Part shown: positions 13,456-18,420 of the stretch, in pieces
How the letters are laid out: each line of letters begins with the position of its first letter
Position numbering within the stretch: the stretch's first letter is position 1
Source of the DNA: Candidatus Limnocylindrales bacterium
GTDB lineage: Bacteria; Chloroflexota; Limnocylindria; Limnocylindrales; CSP1-4
Assembly: GCA_031292335.1 (NCBI GenBank)
Contig: JARLHH010000310.1
Coordinates: 1-18,420 of the forward strand
DNA length: 18,420 bases
Reading direction: 5' to 3'
Program-made: the position numbers and the translations under genes
Notes under the pieces: model-generated
Told to the model about the DNA's origin: nothing
What the model saw: only the letters and a program-made list of their open reading frames with translations
The model's database searches: none

Positions 13456-14487
13456 ATGCGCCTGAAGCCACACCGCCCGTCGAACGAGATCCTGTCCGGC
13501 GAGTCTGCCGACGTCTACTTCGATCGCGCCCGCCGGATCATGGAGCGCGAGGGCCTGGACCCCATCGTCGCGATGGAGGTCTTCAGCCGCGAGGCGGGGA
13601 TCCTGTGCGGGATCGACGAGGCGAAGAACCTCCTCGCCCACGCCCTGGAGGCGGCCGATCCCGACGAGGTCAGCGTCGAGGGGCTCGACGACGGAGACAC
13701 GTTCGCCCCGAAGGAGGTCGTGCTCCGCATCCGCGCGCGATACCGGCAGTTCGGCCTCTACGAGACGGCGATCCTGGGGATGATGGCCCAGGCCAGCGGC
13801 TGGGCCACCGCGGCCCACGAGTGCGTGGAGGCCGCCGCTCCCAAGCCGGTGATCAGCTTCGGTGCGCGCCACGTGCACCCCGACGTGACCGACGTGCTCG
13901 ACTACGCGGCGATCGTCGGCGGGTGCGTCGGCGCCTCGACCCCGGCGGGCGCGCGGCTTGCCGGCCTCAACCCCACGGGCACCATGCCTCACTCGCTCGT
14001 GCTGATCGTCGGGGACACGGTCAAGGCAGCCCAGGCGTTCGATCGCGACCTGGAGCCGGACGTGCCTCGCATCGTCCTGGTCGACACGTTCAAGGACGAG
14101 GCGGAGGAGGCGCTCCGCGTCGCGGACGCCCTGGGCGACAAGCTCTACGGCATCCGCCTCGACACGCCATCCGAGCGGGGGCGGGTCACGGCCGACCTGG
14201 TGAAGGAGATCCGGGCGCGCCTGGACCAGGCCGGCCACCGCCACGTGATCATCGTGGTCTCCGGCGGTCTGACCCCGGACCGCATCCGATACTTCAAGGA
14301 GCAGGGCGCACCGGCGGACAACTTCGCGGTGGGCAGCTACATCAGCGGCGCGAGCCCGATCGACTTCACGGGGGACATCAAGGAGATCGACGGACGGCCC
14401 ATCGCAAAGCGGGGCCGGATCCCGGGCATCACGCCGGGCGAGCGCCTCAAGCCTGTCGACCTGGCCGCCTGGCGGGCCGGCGTCTGA
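13456..14487 (+). CDS. Nicotinate phosphoribosyltransferase, short archaeal-like type
   Basis: A 343-residue enzyme that joins nicotinate and PRPP to give nicotinate mononucleotide in the NAD salvage pathway. Matching segments are the N-terminal ESADVYFDRARRIMEREG, FGLYETAILGMM, the PRPP/active-site region SFGARHVHPDVTDVLDYAAI with its His pair, GASTPAGARLAGLNPTGTMP, IVLVDTFKDEAEEAL, IRLDTPSERG, VVSGGLTPDRI and the glycine-rich phosphate loop AVGSYISGASPIDFTGDIKE. The length (well under 400) and layout fit the Thermoplasma-like PncB group rather than the E. coli type. ATG 13456 has no clear ribosome binding site, but the homologous part begins almost at once. It stands alone between a stem-loop and the aminopeptidase N gene. 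Confidence 0.92.
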   Translation: MRLKPHRPSNEILSGESADVYFDRARRIMEREGLDPIVAMEVFSREAGILCGIDEAKNLLAHALEAADPDEVSVEGLDDGDTFAPKEVVLRIRARYRQFGLYETAILGMMAQASGWATAAHECVEAAAPKPVISFGARHVHPDVTDVLDYAAIVGGCVGASTPAGARLAGLNPTGTMPHSLVLIVGDTVKAAQAFDRDLEPDVPRIVLVDTFKDEAEEALRVADALGDKLYGIRLDTPSERGRVTADLVKEIRARLDQAGHRHVIIVVSGGLTPDRIRYFKEQGAPADNFAVGSYISGASPIDFTGDIKEIDGRPIAKRGRIPGITPGERLKPVDLAAWRAGV

Positions 14488-14545
14488 CCAGCGGACCGAG
14501 CCCGCACGCCATCAGGGCGTGCCCCAGCAGCGAGTGTCACCTGCC

Positions 14546-17107
14546 ATGTCTACCGCACAACCCGATGCCCCGGCGCCCACCCGCGACGTCCTGACCCGGG
14601 ACGAGGCGGCCGGGCGTGCCGCGCGTGTCGGCGCCATCGCCTACGAGATCGCGCTGGCGCTGACCGCCGAGCACACCACCTACCGCGGCGAGGCCCACCT
14701 CGCCTTCACGGTCCGCGGCACGGACGACCTGTTCCTGGACTTCCGGGGCGGGACCATCGAGCGGCTCGAGGTCAACGGCAGCCCGGTGGAGCGGCCGGAC
14801 CGTCCCGGCGCCCGGATCGTCCTGCCCGGGGAGCTCCTGGCGCCGGAGACGCGCGTGCGGGTGGTTTATGAGAACGCCTACGACCGGAACGGCGATGGCT
14901 TTCACCGCTTCGTCGATCCGGTCGACGGCGAGGTCTACGCGTACTCCAACTTCGAGCCGTTCGAGGCCCACCGGCTCTTTCCCTGCTTCGACCAGCCCGA
15001 CCTCAAGGGGACCCTCGCGATCCGCGTGACGGCGCCGGCCGGCTGGGCCGTCGTGTCCAACAACCCGGCCGAGCGCGTCGAGGAGGAGTCTGACGGGCGG
15101 CGCACGCATCGTTTCGTCACGACGCCCCCCATCTCCACCTACCTTGCCGCGGTGATCGCGGGCCCGTACGTCGGCGTCCACGCCGAGCACCGCGGGGTCC
15201 CGCTCGGGGTCTGGAGCCGGCGGTCCGTGGCGCCGTTCGTGGACGCGGACGAGATCTTCGCGATCACGCGCCAGGGGATGGACTTCTACGCGGCCCTCTT
15301 CTCGCGGCCCTACCCGTTCGCGAAGTACGACCAGCTCTTTGTCCCCGAGTTCAATGCCGGGGCGATGGAGAACGCCGGCGCCGTCACGTTCACGGAGCAG
15401 CACGTCTACCGGGACCCGCCCACCGAGACCCAGCGCCTGGGGCGGGCGGAGACGATCCTCCACGAGCTGGCCCACATGTGGTTCGGCGACCTCGTCACGA
15501 TGCGCTGGTGGGATGACCTCTGGCTCAACGAGAGCTTCGCGACGTACGTCTCAACGCGCGCGTTGTCGGAGGCCACCCGCTTCGAGGGCGCCTGGCGCGC
15601 GTTCCATGCCGACATGAAGCGCTGGGGCTACCAGGCCGACGACCGCTCCACGACGCACCCGATCTCGGGCGTCGTGGCGGACACCGACGCCACCTTCTAC
15701 AACTTCGATGGGATCACCTACGGCAAGGGCGCCGCCGTGCTCAAGCAGCTCGTGGCCTGGGTGGGCCGCGACGCGTTCTCCGCGGGCCTGCGCGTCTACT
15801 TCGAGCGTCACGCCTGGGGGAACGCCTCGCTGGCCGACTTCCTCGCCGCGCTGGAGGAGGGGAGCGGTCGCGACCTCGGGGACTGGGCGCAGCGCTGGGT
15901 GGAGACGTCGTCGATGAACGTCCTGTCCGCGCACTGGACCACGGCGGGCGGCCGGATCGAACGGCTCGAGCTGGTCCAGGAGGCCCCCGAGACCCATCCC
16001 ACGCTGCGCCCGCACGCGCTGGAGATCGCGCTCGTCCGGGCCGGGCAGGATGGCGCCGCCACGGTCGACGTCGTGCCCGCCCAGATCGACGGCGCCGAGA
16101 CCTGGGTTGCCGCCGCCGCGGGCCTGCCCGCGCCCTCGCTGGTCTTCCCCAACGCAGGCGACCATGCCTACGCCAAGGTGATGCTCGACGCAGTCTCGCG
16201 GGCGGCACTCCCCGACCTGCTGCCGCACGTGGCGGACCCGCTTCTCCGCCAGCTCCTGTGGGGATCGCTGTGGCAGATGGTCCGTGACGGCCAGCACCCG
16301 TCGACCGCATTCCTCGGGCTGATCCGCGACGTGCTGCCGCGCGAGACCGACGACCAGATCGTGGCGGCGGCGCTCGACGCGGCCCGCGGGGCGATCGCCC
16401 GCTACGTGCCGGAGACGCGACGGGTCGCGGCCGCCCGGGCGTTCGTCGCGACCGCGCTCGAGACGCTCGACGTGGTCCCGCCGGGTGACCTTCGCCGGCT
16501 CTGGCTGCGGGCGGCGATCGGCGCGATCGGCCACCCCGACGATGCAGCCCGGCTGGCCGGCGTGCTGGACGCCACCCTCCCGCTCCCGGAGGTCGCGCTG
16601 GACCAGGAGATGCGCTGGGGGATCGTCACGGCCGCGTCCGCGTTCGGGCTGGCCGGGGCGGCCGAGCGGATCACCGACGAACGTGCCCGTGACCGAACGG
16701 ACCGGGGCGAGCGCTTCGCGCTCACCGCGGCGGTCGGCGCTCCCGACGCGACGACCAAGGCGGAGGCCTGGGCCCGGATCCATGCCGACGGCTACGGCTC
16801 GCTCCACCGGACCCGGGCGGCGATGGCGGGCTTCAACCACGCCCACCAGGCGGCGCTCCTCGCGCCGTACGTCGAGGCGTTCTTCGAGGCGGTACCGGGC
16901 GTCGTCACGACCCACGAGCACGCATTCTCGAGCGCCTATGTCGCCCGCCTCTTCCCGGCCTATCGCGTCGAGCCGGGGATCGCTGCGCGCGCCCGCGCGC
17001 TCGTCGCGGCAGATGGTGGGCACCTGCCCGCGCTGCGCCGCCTGCTGCTCGAGGAGGCCGACGACGTGGAGCGGGCGATCGCCTGTCGCGCGGTGGCGGA
17101 GGCCTGA
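14546..17107 (+). CDS. pepN: Aminopeptidase N, M1 family zinc metallopeptidase
   Basis: An 853-residue cytosolic aminopeptidase of the M1 family that trims N-terminal residues from peptides. The exopeptidase signature GAMEN is at residues 272-276, the zinc motif HELAHMW at 306-312 (His306, Glu307, His310) and the third ligand Glu329 in WLNESFA, with the expected spacing of 18 between. The N-terminal beta saddle domain (residues 25-200, with FPCFDQPDLKG) and the C-terminal ERAP1-like helical domain (about 500-853) are both complete, and the length fits actinobacterial-type PepN. ATG 14546 is used; in-frame GTG 14519 would add nine residues, and neither has a strong ribosome binding site. GAGG at its end serves the TPR gene that starts four bases downstream. 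Confidence 0.95.
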   Translation: MSTAQPDAPAPTRDVLTRDEAAGRAARVGAIAYEIALALTAEHTTYRGEAHLAFTVRGTDDLFLDFRGGTIERLEVNGSPVERPDRPGARIVLPGELLAPETRVRVVYENAYDRNGDGFHRFVDPVDGEVYAYSNFEPFEAHRLFPCFDQPDLKGTLAIRVTAPAGWAVVSNNPAERVEEESDGRRTHRFVTTPPISTYLAAVIAGPYVGVHAEHRGVPLGVWSRRSVAPFVDADEIFAITRQGMDFYAALFSRPYPFAKYDQLFVPEFNAGAMENAGAVTFTEQHVYRDPPTETQRLGRAETILHELAHMWFGDLVTMRWWDDLWLNESFATYVSTRALSEATRFEGAWRAFHADMKRWGYQADDRSTTHPISGVVADTDATFYNFDGITYGKGAAVLKQLVAWVGRDAFSAGLRVYFERHAWGNASLADFLAALEEGSGRDLGDWAQRWVETSSMNVLSAHWTTAGGRIERLELVQEAPETHPTLRPHALEIALVRAGQDGAATVDVVPAQIDGAETWVAAAAGLPAPSLVFPNAGDHAYAKVMLDAVSRAALPDLLPHVADPLLRQLLWGSLWQMVRDGQHPSTAFLGLIRDVLPRETDDQIVAAALDAARGAIARYVPETRRVAAARAFVATALETLDVVPPGDLRRLWLRAAIGAIGHPDDAARLAGVLDATLPLPEVALDQEMRWGIVTAASAFGLAGAAERITDERARDRTDRGERFALTAAVGAPDATTKAEAWARIHADGYGSLHRTRAAMAGFNHAHQAALLAPYVEAFFEAVPGVVTTHEHAFSSAYVARLFPAYRVEPGIAARARALVAADGGHLPALRRLLLEEADDVERAIACRAVAEA

Positions 17108-17111
17108 CCTC

Positions 17112-17525
17112 GTGTCGCCGCCTGCTCCCAACGGCGACGCCGCGGACGACCCGATCCCGGATCCGGAGGGTGCCTACGAGCTGCTCCAGCGGGGAACCGC
17201 GCTGCTGGCGGGGCGACACGCGGCGCAGGCCGCCGTGGTGCTTGCCCGCGCCGCGGCCGTCGAGCCGGGCAAGGGGTCGATCCTCGAGCCGCTGGGCCGG
17301 GCGCTGTTCATGAGCGGCCAGCTCGAGCGAGCGGTCGAGACGTTCGAGGCGCTCCTCGAGATCGACCCGTCGAACGCCTATGCCCACTACGCGCTGGGCC
17401 GGACCCTGATCCGGCTCGGGCGGCGGGCCGAGGCCGGGACGCACCTTCGACTGGCGGTCGCCCTCGAACCGGACAGCGGCCTCTACCGGGGCGGCCTGGC
17501 GCGGCTCGGGCCCGAGGGCCGCTGA
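17112..17525 (+). CDS. Tetratricopeptide-repeat protein
   Basis: A 137-residue protein made of three TPR units at about residues 20-53, 54-87 and 88-121. The helix pairs are recognisable (YELLQRGTALLAGRHAAQAA, LGRALFMSGQLERAVETFEA, AHYALGRTLIRLGRRAEAGT), each ending with the usual P near position 32 (VEPG, IDPSN, LEPDS). There is no signal peptide and no other domain, so it is likely a small cytosolic scaffold. GTG 17112 has GAGG nine bases upstream within the end of pepN; the 4-base gap implies one transcript. A role with PepN is possible but unsupported beyond position. Confidence 0.88.
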   Translation: MSPPAPNGDAADDPIPDPEGAYELLQRGTALLAGRHAAQAAVVLARAAAVEPGKGSILEPLGRALFMSGQLERAVETFEALLEIDPSNAYAHYALGRTLIRLGRRAEAGTHLRLAVALEPDSGLYRGGLARLGPEGR

Positions 17526-17552
17526 GGCCCGCGGCCCGCCGCCTCCACGCGA

Positions 17553-18179
17553 TCAGGTCCCGCGGCGCCGGCTCAGCCAGAAGATCCCCAGCAGCGTCTT
17601 GGCGTCGAGGATGTCGCCCCGCTCGGCAGCTGCGAGGGCGTCCGCGACGGGGAGTCGCACCAGGTCGAGCGCCTCGTCCTCGTCGGGCGTCAGCCGCCCC
17701 TGCCCGGCAGTCACGAGATCCGTCGCCAGGTAGAGGTGCATCAGCTCGGACGCGAACCCGGGCGCGGTCCAGAACGCGCCGAGCTTCTCCCAGCTCCCGG
17801 CGCGGTAGCCGGTCTCCTCCTCCAGCTCGCGCCGGGATGCCAGCTCCGGATCCTCGATGGCACCGCTGACCGGGTCGCGATCCAGCGTCCCGGCGGGGAT
17901 CTCGAGCAGCGTTCGGCCGGCCGGCTGGCGCCACTGGCGCACGAGCAGGAGGCGGTCCGACACGTCGAGCGCGACGACGGCCACCGCGCCCGGGTGGCGC
18001 ACCACGTCGCGCCGATGGCGGCTGCCATCGGCGCGCTCGGTCGTCTCGACTCGCACCTCCAGGTGGCGCCCGCGATGGACGACCTCGGACGCGACCAGGC
18101 GCTCCGCGAGGCGCCCGTCGACGTCGTCGCCGTCCCGTGATGGCGGCTGGCCGTCGCGCGAGATCGGGGGCTCGGTCAT
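17553..18179 (-). CDS. Nudix hydrolase, ADP-ribose pyrophosphatase type
   Basis: A 208-residue Nudix enzyme of the NUDT5/ADP-ribose diphosphatase group, which splits ADP-ribose or related nucleoside diphosphate sugars. After a Pro/Asp-rich tail come HRGRHLEVRVETTERADGSR, VVRHPGAVAVVAL, LLLVRQWRQPAGRTLLEIPA, and the Nudix helix with RELEEETGY supplying the metal-binding glutamates. The first glycine of the textbook Nudix box is a proline here, with an insertion before it. SWEKLGAFWTAPGFASELMHLYLA is typical of ADP-ribose-specific members. Either ATG 18188 or ATG 18179 could be the start; no ribosome binding site is seen, and the hexamer CATCAT seven bases before 18179 fits a leaderless start. 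Converges on the TPR gene with a 27-base gap. Confidence 0.92.
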   Translation of the reverse strand: MTEPPISRDGQPPSRDGDDVDGRLAERLVASEVVHRGRHLEVRVETTERADGSRHRRDVVRHPGAVAVVALDVSDRLLLVRQWRQPAGRTLLEIPAGTLDRDPVSGAIEDPELASRRELEEETGYRAGSWEKLGAFWTAPGFASELMHLYLATDLVTAGQGRLTPDEDEALDLVRLPVADALAAAERGDILDAKTLLGIFWLSRRRGT

Positions 18180-18208
18180 GCCGGGCATGATGGCACGCGC
18201 CGGGGAAT

Positions 18209-18240
18209 CGACGAGCCGGGCCGTGAGGCCCGGCTCGTCG
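18209..18240 (-). terminator. Perfect 14-bp stem-loop after the ABC ATPase gene
   Basis: Positions 18209-18222 and 18227-18240 are exact reverse complements (CGACGAGCCGGGCC arm) around a GTGA tetraloop. It lies 28 bases after the minus-strand ABC ATPase stop and before the Nudix start, where a terminator belongs. There is no T run, only ATT after the stem. Confidence 0.6.
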
Positions 18241-18268
18241 TGGTGCGCGTCTGAACCGCCGGCCGTGC

Positions 18269-18420
18269 TCAGCTGGCGGCGGGCATCCGGCTGCGGAGCA
18301 GCGACAGCTCGCTCGTCGCGTCGAAGAGGTGGATCTTCTCGAGCGGGAGGTGCAGCGTGACGACGTCGCCCGGCCGCACGTTCCGGTCCGAGGAGACAAC
18401 CGCCACGATGTCCACACCGG
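18269..18420 (-). CDS. Sugar ABC transporter ATP-binding protein, C-terminal tail
   Basis: The last 50 codons of a protein entering from the right edge. The tail reads VVSSDRNVRPGDVVTLHLPL followed by EKIHLFDATSELSL. This matches the TOBE/MOP-like C-terminal domain of MalK/UgpC-type importer ATPases, where the 'vHlFD..TG' strand closes the protein. In these proteins the domain dimerises and takes regulatory signals, while the ATP site lies far upstream and outside the window. The transported sugar cannot be named. The stop is TGA at 18271-18269. Confidence 0.75.
   Translation of the reverse strand, partial: GVDIVAVVSSDRNVRPGDVVTLHLPLEKIHLFDATSELSLLRSRMPAAS

Noticed and set aside
15551..17131. 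A 526-codon open frame on the minus strand opposite pepN
   Set aside because: Low-complexity Arg/Gly/Val composition and full overlap with a complete M1 aminopeptidase; a shadow of codon bias.
1..18420. A defence island, prophage, transposon or CRISPR locus
   Set aside because: All genes read as housekeeping families with uniform composition; no integrase, transposase, repeats, att-like duplications or tRNA were found.

Overview
The window is GC-rich (about 70% by eye) and densely coded, with no tRNA, rRNA, CRISPR array, insertion sequence or phage gene that I can see. It looks like an ordinary core chromosomal segment. The gene set (class II B12-dependent ribonucleotide reductase, CcsA-type cytochrome c assembly, bacterial GlgC, archaeal-like short nicotinate phosphoribosyltransferase, zinc-ribbon/SHOCT protein, YbjN-like protein) and the apparent leaderless starts suggest a high-GC Chloroflexota (Limnocylindria-like) or, less likely, an actinobacterium. 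This placement is inference, not a measurement.

Left part, minus strand (1-4355). The 5' half of nrdJ runs off the left edge. It sits behind a well-formed promoter and two NrdR-box-like palindromes. Next come a zinc-ribbon/SHOCT protein, then ccsA coupled to a small membrane protein with a zinc ribbon, then a YacP-like NYN/PIN nuclease.

Middle, plus strand (4445-9596). A divergent promoter region starts a tightly overlapping trio: NagD-like HAD phosphatase, NDUFA9-like SDR, and an unrecognised membrane-anchored Ala-rich helical protein. These are followed by an M17 leucyl aminopeptidase and a short A24 prepilin peptidase.

Right part, plus strand (9663-17525). An M23 peptidase with EnvC-like coiled coils follows a GC-rich leader. 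After it come glgC overlapping a YbjN-like gene that seems to start at CTG, a nicotinate phosphoribosyltransferase, and an M1 aminopeptidase N coupled to a TPR protein. Minus-strand genes end the window: a Nudix (ADP-ribose pyrophosphatase type) hydrolase and the C-terminal tail of a MalK/UgpC-like sugar ABC ATPase.

The main functions are deoxynucleotide supply, NAD/ADP-ribose metabolism, glycogen precursor synthesis, peptide turnover and envelope maintenance. The features most worth a second look are the nrdJ control region, the repeated TANNNT element placed 6-8 bases before start codons, the CTGA overlap at glgC, and the zinc-ribbon partner of CcsA. I did not find a convincing new defence or mobile system.
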